Positions 37,640-46,869 are shown, numbered from the stretch's first letter. The stretch is DNA of 64,000 nucleotides from Pictodentalium vernedei (GCA_031216915.1 CM062289.1:65479741-65543740), one strand, 5' to 3'. A program made the numbers and translations. Notes: generated by a model from the letters alone, not told the origin.

Positions 37640-38635
37640 GTATCAGTACCCCGTGGCTCACCAACAGGTGGCCAATGTAAAGGGGTGGCTGGAGTAAAAA
37701 AAAAGTTCAAAACCTGCACACAAAGTCCAAAATTAAAGTAAATAAGCAGCTAGGGGTTAAATAATATAATACTAGCCCCAAGAAGCATCCTAACATAAAA
37801 TAGGAACCATGGCAATATGCTACAAGGTAAGTCTCCACTTTGAAGAAGACAAACCTCAAAACCTGCACATGAAAGTTAAAAAAAAGTATCACATTTGTTT
37901 CAATGGGTTAAAATTGAGAAAAATACCCTGATAATGTCACAGTAACCACCATGGCAATATGCCAGTAAGGTGAAACTCTACCTGAAAAGTATCCACTTCA
38001 AAGAAAAGAAAGAAAAACCTCAAAAAATGCACATAAAAGTCAAAAAAGTATCACATTTATTCAAAGGGTTAAAATTGAGAAAAATACCCTGAAATGTTAA
38101 GGTAACCACCATGGCAATATACCAGTAGGGTAAAACTCCAGCTGAAGACAAAATTTGAAAACCTGTACACAAAAGTCAAAAACCTGTACAGAAAAGTCAA
38201 AAGCACAGAAAAGTCAAAAACCTGCACAGAAAAGTCAAAAACCTGCACAGAAAAGTCAAAAACCTGTACACAAAAGTCAAAAACCTGTACACAAAAGTCA
38301 AAAACCTGCACACAAAAGTTCAAAATTAAAGTAAATAAGTAGGGAAAGGGTTAAATAATATAATACTGGCCCTAAGAAGCATTTTAACATAAAACTGGAA
38401 CCATGGCAATATACTGCAAGGTAAATTACTCCTTGGAAGAAAAGAACGACAAATATCAAAACCAGCACACAAAAGTCAAAAATCTGTACACAAAAGTCCA
38501 AAATTCAAGGAACTAAGCATGGAAAGGGTTGAATAAAATATTATTATCCCTGAAAAGCATGCTGACATAAAATCAAAAAAAAAAAAAATCAAAACCTGCA
38601 CACAAAAGTTCAAAATGTATGAATCCGGACACAGA
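37640..38635. repeat. tandem array with ~21-bp minisatellite core
   Basis: Longer units repeat CCATGGCAATATRCYASNAGGT and AAAATTGAGAAAAATACCCT. At about 38160-38320 a run of ACCTGTACACAAAAGTCAAA-type 21-bp units occurs. The array ends with GGACACAGACGCCGACACCG, a usual end for such repeats in molluscs. Confidence 0.75.
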
Positions 38636-38963
38636 CGCCGACACCGCCGCCGATGACACCAACATGAGGGCTATGCCATAGGCTCACACAACTATCATTG
38701 GTGAGCCAATAAAATGGGTTTATTTCCAGATTTGTCAATTTGAAAATCACTAGAGAGAGACCGACGTGAAAATCTGTTCAACACGAGTGCTGAATGGAAA
38801 TCGTTGGCAGACTATTTTTAAATAGAAGCGAAATTTCACTAGAATTTTCTTCAAATCGTGCACTACAATTACAATTTGAATCACTAGCGATAGCTAAAAA
38901 CAGTAGCAGAGGTTCTCCTCGAAAATGTGGTTGGTGATAAAATGTGTTCTTTTTGTTGATAGT

Positions 38964-39040
38964 AACTCGTCTCCTGAGTTCCAATGTGTTCTATGTGCCT
39001 ACTGGCTGATAGAACACATTGGAACTCAGGGGATGAGTTT
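38964..39040. repeat. palindromic foldback
   Basis: CTCGTCTCCTGAGTTCCAAT then GTGTTCTAT is mirrored around GTGCCTACTGGC. The outer sequence 38640-38960 holds no recognised gene. Confidence 0.75.
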
Positions 39041-39280
39041 TCAAATGAATTGCCTGTGACCTCTCATTTTATCCTTCTGCGCTGGCACTCATGCCATATT
39101 GATTAACCCATTCACATGCATGTATATAACCATGTCTTGTTTTTCATTAACCCTCTAACTAATACAAACAGGAGATGCCACACGCAGAAAATATTTGCTC
39201 AATAACTAAATATTTTCATTTTTTGTCTCAAAAACAAAGTCTATGACCCCTCATTGAAATGAGCTCAATGAGTTCATTCC

Positions 39281-39432
39281 AGTATTTATTTATTTATTGG
39301 TGTTTAAGGTCACATACATATGCACAATGGCTAATCATGACAATGACAGTTTTACGGGTGGAGGAAGCCAGAGTATCTGGAGAGAACCACCGAGCAACGA
39401 CGAGCAGCTGCCAGCTCCCCAACATCCTCACT
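39281..39432 (-). mobile_element. SINE 3' fragment
   Basis: It has the TATTTATTTATTTATTGGTG tail and GGAGAGAACCACCGAGCAAC, but no tRNA-like head. It interrupts a half TTAA-type MITE (39150-39280, CCCCTCATTGAAATGAGCTC). Confidence 0.75.
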
Positions 39433-39462
39433 CCGAACTGCAGCACTAGCAATCATCTGAGA

Positions 39463-40070
39463 CTTGTTTTATTACTTTCCAAAGTGTGATTAACTGGGAT
39501 TTCCTGGTTTGATTATAAACGATAACTTCACAAGAGAATTATGCAATCAACAATTGTGTCATGTATCCGTGCGTGCAAACGAAGACACTTTGACGTGGAT
39601 GTAATGGGGATTTCATTGTTTTGGGGGTTTTTTTTAACCCTTTGCCTAACATGAAAAGCAGACGACACTTGCAAAAAAAATTTTTGAATAACTATTATTT
39701 TCATTTTTTGTCTCTAAAACATAGGTTATGAACCTCATTGGAACGAGCTCAATGAGCTCGTTCCAATGAGGGGTCATAACCTATGTTTTAGAGACAAAAA
39801 ATGAAAAAATAATTAAAATTAATTGGCGATTTTTTAGAATAGCGCTGGCCGGTTTTGGCCGTTGCGTTAGGTAAAGGGTTAAATAATATAATTATCGTTA
39901 ATAATGAAAAGTAATAAACAGAGTAATCGCTTGACTGGACTGGTTACGTGAAATAATTCATTCGAGGCGAGGGACTATATTGTAAAACACTTGTGCTCGT
40001 GTTTGTACAACATCCCTCACCTCTCATGAATTATTTCAAGTAACCAGTCCAGTCAAGCGATTACTCTCTA
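39463..40070. repeat. duplicated segment 2 (paralogue of 36176-37115), empty SINE site
   Basis: Carries a complete TTAA-type MITE at 39638-39878 and the palindrome at about 39915-40070 (GTAATCGCTTGACTGGACTG inverted). It reads GTAATAAACAGAGTAATCGC without a SINE. Confidence 0.82.
39638..39878. mobile_element. TTAA-type foldback MITE
   Basis: CCCTTTGCCTAACATG ... GTTAGGTAAAGGG between TTAA and TTAA. The arms meet at GAACGAGCTCAATGAGCTCG. Confidence 0.85.
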
Positions 40071-40264
40071 TTTAACTGCTGCATATATTCAAAGTCAAGT
40101 TTACCCAATTGTTTATACCTGCACTGACCAGAGTGATTCATTCCGAGTCCTATTTTCAGTGAAGCAGAACTTGTTTACCAAAGTAAAGGACTGCCCCATT
40201 TCCCGGGGTTCCCACGGGGGGTCACAATGAGCAAATGAACAATAGTATACATAATGAAACTTAC

Positions 40265-40382
40265 CCAACAGCATCATCAGCCCAGCCAGGCGGGTAGAAA
40301 TGTTTAGCACCAAGACCTGTTAATACTTTATCTAAAGTTTTCCCACAATTACAGAAAGTTGTATAATTAGAATCACCAAGAC
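40265..40382 (-). CDS. MTRR: MTRR exon, end of flavodoxin domain
   Basis: The translation [20 protein letters not shown] then [19 protein letters not shown] matches the FMN-binding LGDSxYxxFCxxGK motif and following helix of methionine synthase reductase. The acceptor is TTTTAAAG and the donor GG|GTAAGT. The 118-bp length is 2 + 38 codons + 2, so it joins in phase to LLG upstream and to the exon starting LEVVVDPW downstream. In the mature protein these residues contact the FMN isoalloxazine ring (family knowledge). DIRS element B lies in the 10.96-kb intron on its 5' side. Confidence 0.95.
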
Positions 40383-40439
40383 CTTTAAAAGAAAAATCAT
40401 AAGACATCTCATTAATATTCAAAAAAACCTACCATTTCT

Positions 40440-40828
40440 TCTCTTAAATTATCAACAATTACTTACTCGACAAAGCACAGTGGCAAACTTGGAGCAACTC
40501 TGGAGCAAAAGTTCATGTTGGTTTTTAAATAACATGATTTTAACTCTTCTAGGCATAAAAAAAGCCTGTAAATGCACCCTGCATAGTGTGTCAAAGGTTG
40601 CTCCAAACCAGCACACCAAGTTTCCAAGCAATCGGATCAAAAATGTGAACTGTGCAGTGTGTAAAAGGAAAATGTCAATGCATAAAAGGGCAAAGTTGAA
40701 GATCATTGCTAACGGCAACTTTTTTTGACTGGACTGAAAGAAGCTCCCATCTGCAGATCAAAAAAAAACACACCAAGTTTCAAAGCGATCCATTCATGAA
40801 TGTACTTTGTCGGGCGTGCCAAAGGAAA
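40440..40828. repeat. ~170-bp tandem array, left part (target of DIRS B)
   Basis: Units hold CACACCAAGTTTCCAAGCAA, GTGCCAAAGGAAA and GTTGAAGGTC-type text. The array is cut at 40828 by DIRS B and resumes at 47960. It lies just upstream of the MTRR exon acceptor at 40383. Confidence 0.85.
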
Positions 40829-40867
40829 GTTAAAAAATTTATAGTAATTTATATATTTTTTATACTT

Positions 40868-41054
40868 ACCAATGACCCAGACTTAGCTGGTGCTAACTCC
40901 ACAAAAACCAGGGCCAAACACAAATTTTGCCCCCCAATCCCCAAAATTTGCATCCAAAACAAAAAGAAATCATGTCCTAAAGGACCTCCATAGTACGACT
41001 CTACTGCGCATGCGCAGTGACGCAGTCGTCCCGAAATTGGCGCCAAATATCATT
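40868..41054. repeat. DIRS B left inverted terminal repeat
   Basis: This 187-bp segment is the inverse of 47760-47946 with about one difference (GGCGCC versus GGTGCC). It starts ACCAATGACCCAGACTTAGC and contains the self-complementary TGCGCATGCGCA. Outside it lies a unique 39-bp extension beginning GTTAAAAAATTT, so the two repeats are offset from the true ends, as in DIRS elements. Confidence 0.92.
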
Positions 41055-41130
41055 CTTACTGGCAGTGCCTGGTCAGCGCTATGTACTCAGCGGGGAGGCA
41101 AGAGTTCCCAACTCAGGGAGGGCCATCCCC

Positions 41131-41218
41131 GTCTGGGTCATTGGTAAGTATAAAAAATATATAAATTACTATAAATTTTTTAACATTTTTATACTGTACC
41201 AATGACCCAGACTTAGCT
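41131..41218. repeat. DIRS B internal complementary region (ICR)
   Basis: Bases 41131-41184 are the reverse complement of the left end (GTTAAAAAATTT ... GACCCAGAC). Bases 41185-41218 are the reverse complement of the right end (AGCTAAGTCTGGGTCATTGG then TACAGTATAAAAAT). The join is ...TTTTTTAAC|ATTTTTATAC. A region holding the complements of both ends back to back is the hallmark of DIRS elements and is thought to template joining of the cDNA ends into a circle. Confidence 0.92.
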
Positions 41219-41820
41219 GAATAGTAAACAGGCTGGAGGGCCTAGGACATAGAGGAAAATCCAATAAGCTCAATTATAAAATAAAGAGGTAACCCCTTAA
41301 GGAGAAAAGGAGTATTAGGCTTTACATGTATCTTTCTTATTTAATATTTAAATTAGAAAGATACACTACCCTTAATAATTGAGCACAATAACATTCATGT
41401 TCTCTATTAACATCCAGTATAACCCTTATACTAATTATTTTTAAAGCAAGCCAATAAATAAAGTAGTCCAGAGAATTGAGACTCTTTATAATCATTTAAA
41501 AGTGTCCGAGTATTGTATATTAAAGCCCGTTTGACACTTGACATATACAAATGCTTCACACCGAGCTACACTTTAAAAATAAGACATGAATGAAATTAAA
41601 CATTAATATTACACTTTAAAACCATCCCGGAAGCGACTCAGAAATACTGTCTTGGAGGAGGCATTCCCTTGCTTTTCACTATAAAGCAGGTGACCTAAGG
41701 GAACACCCGCCCCCCCCCCCCCCTTCCCCTTGCCCTGGGTCAAATAGCCCAGAGCGAAGAGGGCAGTCGGATGGAGTCACTGCCGGAACAGAAAGCCTGC
41801 ATAACTATAGTTGCAACTGT
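41219..41820. other. DIRS B 3' non-coding region with hairpin and C-tract
   Basis: About 600 bp lie between the recombinase stop and the ICR with no open frame. They hold a stem-loop at 41328-41364 (GTATCTTTCT ... AGAAAGATAC) and a run of about 15 C on the plus strand near 41709-41724. Both recur in copy C, and the stem-loop also recurs in copy D. The G-rich element strand could form a quadruplex downstream of the recombinase gene. Confidence 0.7.
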
Positions 41821-44709
41821 TTAGTGGACGACATTCTGAGCAACAGATAACGGACCTAAACAATGCAGGTCTCCAGAAATGGACTCAATATTTCTGAGAT
41901 AAAAATTAGTAAATGTGGATGGCTGAGACCAATAAGCAGCCTTCATTAAATCTGTAATAGCAACACTATTAGCATAAGCCCAGGAAGTAGAAAGAGCTCT
42001 TACTTCATGAGCAGAAATCTTAAGCACAGACTGCTGAGAAGAAGATAAATCTTCATACGCAGTACGGATAGTTAACTGAATCCATCTAGCAATAGAATGG
42101 ACTGAAATGTCCTTTCTATTAGGCATCAAAGACAGAAAGAAACGTTTCCGTCCCTTTCTGATGAACTGAGATCTCTGTTTATAGATACGTAGTGCTCTAA
42201 CAGGACAGAGTAAAGGCCTACGCCCGTCTGAAGACGGAAGAGCCTTAATAACAATAGGTTCCGGATATTTATTAGGAGCCTGATTCTTAGCTAAAAAACC
42301 GACATTAGTAGTGAAGGTGATAGTGTTCCCAACACTACGATAATGAGAATCATCCACCGATAGTGCATAAAGCTCACTGACTCTTCTGGCAGAAGAGAAA
42401 GCTAAGAGAAAAGCTGTCTTATAAGATAAGAATTTGAAATCTACTGTCCCAAGAGGTTCAAATGGCTTTTCCTTCAATTTAAGGAGAACCCAAGCTAAAT
42501 TCCACTTAGGAATTAATCTAAGAGTTCTGGGTCTATTTATCGAAAAGTTTCTAACCAATTTCGATAAAGAGACATTAGATCCAATTTGTAAACTATCATG
42601 ATGTGCATAGGTATCAGATAACATAGATCTATAACCCTTTATAGTAACAGGTTGCAGTTTGATTTCGTCAAACAAGTATACTAGAAAGTTAGCAATGTCT
42701 GGTATAGAGGGATCAAATATATCAACAGAATGATCCCTACACCAACGACGAAAAACCTTCCACTTAGCCGCATAGTTTAGCGAAGAGGAGGTCCTCCTAC
42801 AGTTAGAAATCGCGTCCACTGCTCGTCCTGTAAAGTGCTTGTCATGCAAGAAGGACCGCACAACGGAAAAACGTGAAGGTTGAGACCTTGCGGGTTGTGA
42901 TGTAGTTGGCGCGATTTCCCCTGCCAAAGAAGATCCTCTCGTGGAGGGAGCTTCCGCGGTAGGTCCCACAACAGACACCTGAGTAGATTTATCCACGGTC
43001 TCTGTGGCGACAGAGATGCTACCAACAGAATCTTGCATTGAGATTGTTTTATCTTTAGCAATACTTGTTGAATTAACGGCGCTGGAGGATACGCATATCC
43101 TATCATTCCGTCCCAAGGGATCGACAGAGCGTCTACTGCAAATGCTCTTGGATCCGGACACGGGGACACATACGTTTGCAACTGATTGTTGAGATGTGTC
43201 GCAAATAAGTCTATCATTGGCCGTTCCCATTGGTAGCAAATCTGATTGAATACTTGTTTGTTGAGAGTCCACTCCGACGGCAACAAGCGACCCTTTCGTG
43301 AAAGGGAGTCTGCTAGCACATTCAGACGACCCGGTATGTGACGGACCGAAAGAAGAACGTGATGTTCCAACACAAACAGAAGGATTCTTTCCGTTAGATT
43401 GAACAACGGAACTGAATGAGTGCCTCCCTGATTCCGTATATACGCCACTACTGTCGTATTGTCGGATAGGATTTGGACATGAGCATCGTGAATAATGTCC
43501 ATCCAGTGACGTAACGCAAGCCAAATTGACATCATTTCCTTGATGTTTATGTGCTTGCACAGGAATTGCGGATCCCAAAGACCCTGGCATCTCGAATCCG
43601 TTGGGATTAATGATGCACCCCAACCTGTTTGACTGGCATCCGTCATAATGGTAAAACTCGGATCCGGCAACTGCAGCGGAACTCCTTGAGTTAACCACTG
43701 AATGTTTGCCCAAGTCTGAATCTCTTGTTTCACTTGATCTGACAAGAGAACGTCTACATCGAGCGAATGAATTTTCACACTCCAATTCTGAGTCAGGAAA
43801 ATTTGAAGAGGCCGTGTGCGTAGCCGTCCCATCGGAATGAGATCCGCGGCGGCTCCGCACAGACCTATCAGTCTCATAAATTCTCTCGCCGTGACTTTGT
43901 CTGTATTCAGACAATAGCGAGCGTAACAACTGACTAATTTCGCTCTGGTTAACGGCAGACGAACGAGATTGTTGTGCGTCTCGAAGCTCATTCCCAGATG
44001 AGTGAATGACTTGGACGGCACCAGATCCGACTTCTCCTCGTTTACTATGAAACCGAGACGTCGGAGCAATAGAAGAAGATTCTGAACATCGTTCTGAAGC
44101 GTTAACTCGTTGCCGTACCTCTGAAGAATGTCGTCCAGGTAGGCCGACGTTACCGCAGACGAATGAGCTCGGAAGTAGATCATTACCGAGTTCATTACCC
44201 GAGTGAAAGCCCAGGGTGCTAGATTCAATCCGAAGCACATGGCCCGGAACTGATACACCACTCCTAGGACTGCGAAGCGTAGATACTTTCGGAATGTCGG
44301 ATGTACCATGACGTGAAAGTACGCATCTTTGAGATCTATGCTCGTTGCATAATCGTTCACCCGAATACTCGCTCTGACCGATCGAATCGTCTCCATATAA
44401 AACTTCGGAGCGACGATCAGCTTGTTTATCCAGCTCAAATCTATGACTGGACGGAACGAGCCGTCTGGTTTCGGAACCAGAAACAGATGGCTGTAGAATC
44501 CCAGCGATTCCTGGTTTTCTACGACCTCTACCGCGTTCTTCATTAAAAGAGACTGCACCTCTGATAGCAGAGCGTCTCTTTTCTGAGGGTTTGACGGAAG
44601 ATGAGTCCACTTTGGACTTCGAGTTAATGGAGGCTTTCGTTTGAAGGATATCTTTAGACCTTCCGAAGTCACTCCTCTCACCCACGGGTCGTCTGTAATC
44701 GACGCCCAC
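41821..44709 (-). CDS. DIRS B tyrosine recombinase (integrase) frame
   Basis: The frame is open for 962 codons, but only about residues 604-962 (from 42900 down) form the recombinase; the rest is antiparallel-free overlap with RT/RNase H in another frame. An N-terminal core-binding part (SLNYAAKWKVFRRWCRDH) precedes the catalytic domain. Catalytic residues seen: R776 in SARRVSEL, H901 and R904 in HEVRAL, W927 in AYW, and nucleophile Y937 in FTNFYLRN. This enzyme would join a circular cDNA intermediate to the genome. It is in the same frame as gag and -1 relative to pol. The start of translation is unknown: frameshifting, splicing or an internal ATG are all possible. Confidence 0.88.
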   Translation of the reverse strand: MGVDYRRPVGERSDFGRSKDILQTKASINSKSKVDSSSVKPSEKRRSAIRGAVSFNEERGRGRRKPGIAGILQPSVSGSETRRLVPSSHRFELDKQADRRSEVLYGDDSIGQSEYSGERLCNEHRSQRCVLSRHGTSDIPKVSTLRSPRSGVSVPGHVLRIESSTLGFHSGNELGNDLLPSSFVCGNVGLPGRHSSEVRQRVNASERCSESSSIAPTSRFHSKRGEVGSGAVQVIHSSGNELRDAQQSRSSAVNQSEISQLLRSLLSEYRQSHGERIYETDRSVRSRRGSHSDGTATHTASSNFPDSELECENSFARCRRSLVRSSETRDSDLGKHSVVNSRSSAAVAGSEFYHYDGCQSNRLGCIINPNGFEMPGSLGSAIPVQAHKHQGNDVNLACVTSLDGHYSRCSCPNPIRQYDSSGVYTESGRHSFSSVVQSNGKNPSVCVGTSRSSFGPSHTGSSECASRLPFTKGSLVAVGVDSQQTSIQSDLLPMGTANDRLICDTSQQSVANVCVPVSGSKSICSRRSVDPLGRNDRICVSSSAVNSTSIAKDKTISMQDSVGSISVATETVDKSTQVSVVGPTAEAPSTRGSSLAGEIAPTTSQPARSQPSRFSVVRSFLHDKHFTGRAVDAISNCRRTSSSLNYAAKWKVFRRWCRDHSVDIFDPSIPDIANFLVYLFDEIKLQPVTIKGYRSMLSDTYAHHDSLQIGSNVSLSKLVRNFSINRPRTLRLIPKWNLAWVLLKLKEKPFEPLGTVDFKFLSYKTAFLLAFSSARRVSELYALSVDDSHYRSVGNTITFTTNVGFLAKNQAPNKYPEPIVIKALPSSDGRRPLLCPVRALRIYKQRSQFIRKGRKRFFLSLMPNRKDISVHSIARWIQLTIRTAYEDLSSSQQSVLKISAHEVRALSTSWAYANSVAITDLMKAAYWSQPSTFTNFYLRNIESISGDLHCLGPLSVAQNVVH

Positions 44710-45092
44710 TCTTGAGAAAAACTCGACAACCTTCCGCCAACCGGAACGCGATAGAGGTTTAAGCCATCACCTCCTGGATCTGCGAGGCCTGCGGTAGGAG
44801 AAACCACGTCTTCCACGACCCGCACCTCGCCTCGTCGACCTCGGGGCGTCCGACCGATTGTCCCGGCCTGAAGGACGTCCCGAACGAGAGTCACTATCCT
44901 GACGGTCTCTCGAATAAGAGCTAGAGGACGCACCGGAACCTCTATAGGAACCTCTCTTGGGAGGATAAGACCCAGAAGTGCCCGCCTTATTCGTGTCTGC
45001 TGTATCTGACCTTTTAGGAGCGGATCTAAACAACAGAGAATCACTAGCTTTCTTTTTAATATTATCATAAATAGCGGAAAGCTTGCCGTCAA
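42777..45092 (-). CDS. pol: DIRS B pol: reverse transcriptase, RNase H, methyltransferase-like domain
   Basis: The 771-codon frame overlaps gag by 326 nt in the +1 frame, so its first ~100 residues may not be translated as such. RT spans about residues 195-400: FLVPKPDGSFRPVIDLS, catalytic D253 in SIDLKDAYFH, and the YLDD box at 318-321. RNase H follows with D485 (MTDAS), E519, D544 (LSDNTT) and D595 (LADSLSR). Residues 625-700 (MIDLFATHLNNQL ... GYAYPPAPLIQQVLLKIK) match the domain after RNase H in DIRS elements that has been likened to Dam-type adenine methyltransferases; the usual PP motif appears as AYPP. The end overlaps the recombinase frame by about 40 codons. No stop or frameshift is visible. 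Confidence 0.9.
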   Translation of the reverse strand: MTASFPLFMIILKRKLVILCCLDPLLKGQIQQTRIRRALLGLILPREVPIEVPVRPLALIRETVRIVTLVRDVLQAGTIGRTPRGRRGEVRVVEDVVSPTAGLADPGGDGLNLYRVPVGGRLSSFSQEWASITDDPWVRGVTSEGLKISFKRKPPLTRSPKWTHLPSNPQKRDALLSEVQSLLMKNAVEVVENQESLGFYSHLFLVPKPDGSFRPVIDLSWINKLIVAPKFYMETIRSVRASIRVNDYATSIDLKDAYFHVMVHPTFRKYLRFAVLGVVYQFRAMCFGLNLAPWAFTRVMNSVMIYFRAHSSAVTSAYLDDILQRYGNELTLQNDVQNLLLLLRRLGFIVNEEKSDLVPSKSFTHLGMSFETHNNLVRLPLTRAKLVSCYARYCLNTDKVTAREFMRLIGLCGAAADLIPMGRLRTRPLQIFLTQNWSVKIHSLDVDVLLSDQVKQEIQTWANIQWLTQGVPLQLPDPSFTIMTDASQTGWGASLIPTDSRCQGLWDPQFLCKHINIKEMMSIWLALRHWMDIIHDAHVQILSDNTTVVAYIRNQGGTHSVPLFNLTERILLFVLEHHVLLSVRHIPGRLNVLADSLSRKGRLLPSEWTLNKQVFNQICYQWERPMIDLFATHLNNQLQTYVSPCPDPRAFAVDALSIPWDGMIGYAYPPAPLIQQVLLKIKQSQCKILLVASLSPQRPWINLLRCLLWDLPRKLPPREDLLWQGKSRQLHHNPQGLNLHVFPLCGPSCMTSTLQDEQWTRFLTVGGPPLR

Positions 45093-46869
45093 AGAGAAGA
45101 TCTCCTGAGACCGAAGCGACTCTAAGAGAGTTCTTCACCTTAGAATCCACTAGTGTGGATGTAGACAGGGCTGCGTCACGTCTAACCAACTCCAGATTTG
45201 CCACTGAAAGGGCGGAGTTACACGTGGAATAAGCTACTGCCCTTGAAAGAAGTCTTAAAGAGGATTGTATATCCTGAAACTCTTCCCCTTGAAGACGCAG
45301 TGATAACGCCTTAGTAAGGTGATCTGCGTAAGATAAGGCATCTAAATTGGCTCTGTTAGACGCAATAGCTGTTTCCAACACTGCGGTTGGAATAGAAGCT
45401 GACGACGGTAATGATAGCTCTAAGTCTTCCGCCTCGTCGTCCATACGCAGAGGAACTCTCGGTATACCCTGACCTGCCGTGTCGAATTTATTCCTTGCAT
45501 TAATGAAAGGCAGGTTGAGAGTATTTGCGGACAAGAAGCCTGCTTTCCCCGTCCTGGAAGCAAGTTTAAAAATAGCGTCGTTCGATAATTCAAATGTTCT
45601 TGCAACATTATTGGACTGCGACGGAAACTCGGGAGCGATGTCCCTGAACCGCTCGAAAAAATCAGAGTCCAATGACGCTATAATTCTCCTGTCCGGAAGC
45701 GCAGCAGTCTGGCCCGACGGAACAACTTGAGGAAGAAAGTGCCGGATGAAGTCCACGGCAGCTTTGTGTTGTTCCGAAAGGGATAGCTCCAATTCATCCG
45801 TATCCCTTTCACCATCCGGTCGGACCTCCCGATGTTCCCGGTCGTCCGCCCCCGATGCTTCGGCGGAGCGTACCGACCCAGCGCCGTCGGATAATTCTCG
45901 ATCCGACACCGTTTCTGTCGGCTGCTGGGATGCTGCGATAAGCTGTGCTATCTGCACTAGAATGTCCGACGTCGAGACCTGCAGAGGAGCGGTCTTTCGC
46001 TGCTTCGCCGAGGGCAGCTCCGCATCAGATGGCTCCCGCATACTTTTCCTATGCGAACGTCCGGAGTCCATCGGTCTCGAATCCCTGGCTGCCGGATGGT
46101 GTGACCTGGTCGCCGAAGAATCCTTCATCGGCGAAGCTGGCAAAATATCGGAGGTCACGCAGCCAAGGTGCGGTCGTGTGCGCCGACGAGAAGAGGAAGC
46201 CTTAACAGTCTCTGCGGACTGCTTATACAACGGAGCGTCCCGAGCGACGGACGTATGCTCCGCTAAAGACACATTTTGTACCACAACATCTGGTCCCAGA
46301 TGTTGTTGTACGAGAGAGGGGCCTCTCTCGCTCGCGGCCCGGCTGGACCTGGACGAGCTAGGAACCGGACTAAAAGGCTTCCTCCGTTCTCGTTCACTAT
46401 CCGCCGTCACTGGGTGTGCATCTATTATTTTTATAGTGCTCGCATCACCCAAAATTTCCTCTTGGACCGCATCGGACGAACCCGGCTGCCGAACCATTCG
46501 GTGAATGGACGCTACACCGGGCGAGCTAGCGGACGACATTTGTCTAATCTCCATGAGCACTTTTGCCGCTAGCTCTGTATTTATTTGTGACGACGGACGC
46601 ACACTTGAAGAAGATAACATGGAAACATCACCCTGTTCTGGTTCCTCTGAAATAGAAACTGAAAGAGTAGAGTGACCTTGTGGAGAAAGAGCCGGCATCG
46701 CTCTTTCTCCAGAAACAACATATCGTGACACACGTTTCCAATGTTTCTCATCCCAATGTTCACATACAGGACAGGGATTAATGCGAGAACACTGACTACA
46801 ATTAATGCAATAATCATGAAAGTCAGAGGAAGATTTCTTCCTATTACAATTTGAACAAAGTCCCTTCAT
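44767..46869 (-). CDS. gag: DIRS B gag-like protein (700 aa) with N-terminal Cys-rich domain
   Basis: Start chosen at the ATG giving MKGLCSNCNRKK, because the same start is present in copy A; the frame stays open upstream only through a TTG. Residues 5-38 form a putative zinc-binding module: CxxC at 5-8, CxxCxxC at 21-27, CxxC at 33-36, with nearby His residues. The middle (about residues 250-600) is acidic to helical and holds conserved PSGQTA and SDFFERFRDIAPEFPSQ segments, a plausible capsid-like part. The C-terminus is Ser/Arg/Gly-rich and ends in RRGAGRGRRGFSYRRPRRSR, suited to nucleic-acid binding. The last 326 nt overlap pol, which is in the +1 frame. The structural role is inferred from position and composition. 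Confidence 0.85.
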   Translation of the reverse strand: MKGLCSNCNRKKSSSDFHDYCINCSQCSRINPCPVCEHWDEKHWKRVSRYVVSGERAMPALSPQGHSTLSVSISEEPEQGDVSMLSSSSVRPSSQINTELAAKVLMEIRQMSSASSPGVASIHRMVRQPGSSDAVQEEILGDASTIKIIDAHPVTADSERERRKPFSPVPSSSRSSRAASERGPSLVQQHLGPDVVVQNVSLAEHTSVARDAPLYKQSAETVKASSSRRRTRPHLGCVTSDILPASPMKDSSATRSHHPAARDSRPMDSGRSHRKSMREPSDAELPSAKQRKTAPLQVSTSDILVQIAQLIAASQQPTETVSDRELSDGAGSVRSAEASGADDREHREVRPDGERDTDELELSLSEQHKAAVDFIRHFLPQVVPSGQTAALPDRRIIASLDSDFFERFRDIAPEFPSQSNNVARTFELSNDAIFKLASRTGKAGFLSANTLNLPFINARNKFDTAGQGIPRVPLRMDDEAEDLELSLPSSASIPTAVLETAIASNRANLDALSYADHLTKALSLRLQGEEFQDIQSSLRLLSRAVAYSTCNSALSVANLELVRRDAALSTSTLVDSKVKNSLRVASVSGDLLFDGKLSAIYDNIKKKASDSLLFRSAPKRSDTADTNKAGTSGSYPPKRGSYRGSGASSSSYSRDRQDSDSRSGRPSGRDNRSDAPRSTRRGAGRGRRGFSYRRPRRSRR

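Noticed and set aside
38069-38323. Protein with FCVQVFD repeats
   Set aside because: Translation of the 21-bp minisatellite, whose length is a multiple of three.
37640-38635. CRISPR-like repeat array
   Set aside because: Units are adjacent without unique spacers, imperfect, and sit in a eukaryotic intron.
45746-46504. 252-codon plus-strand frame opposite DIRS B gag
   Set aside because: Antisense shadow of gag; it mirrors gag codon composition and a similar frame appears opposite copy A gag at 8017-8625 with a different end.
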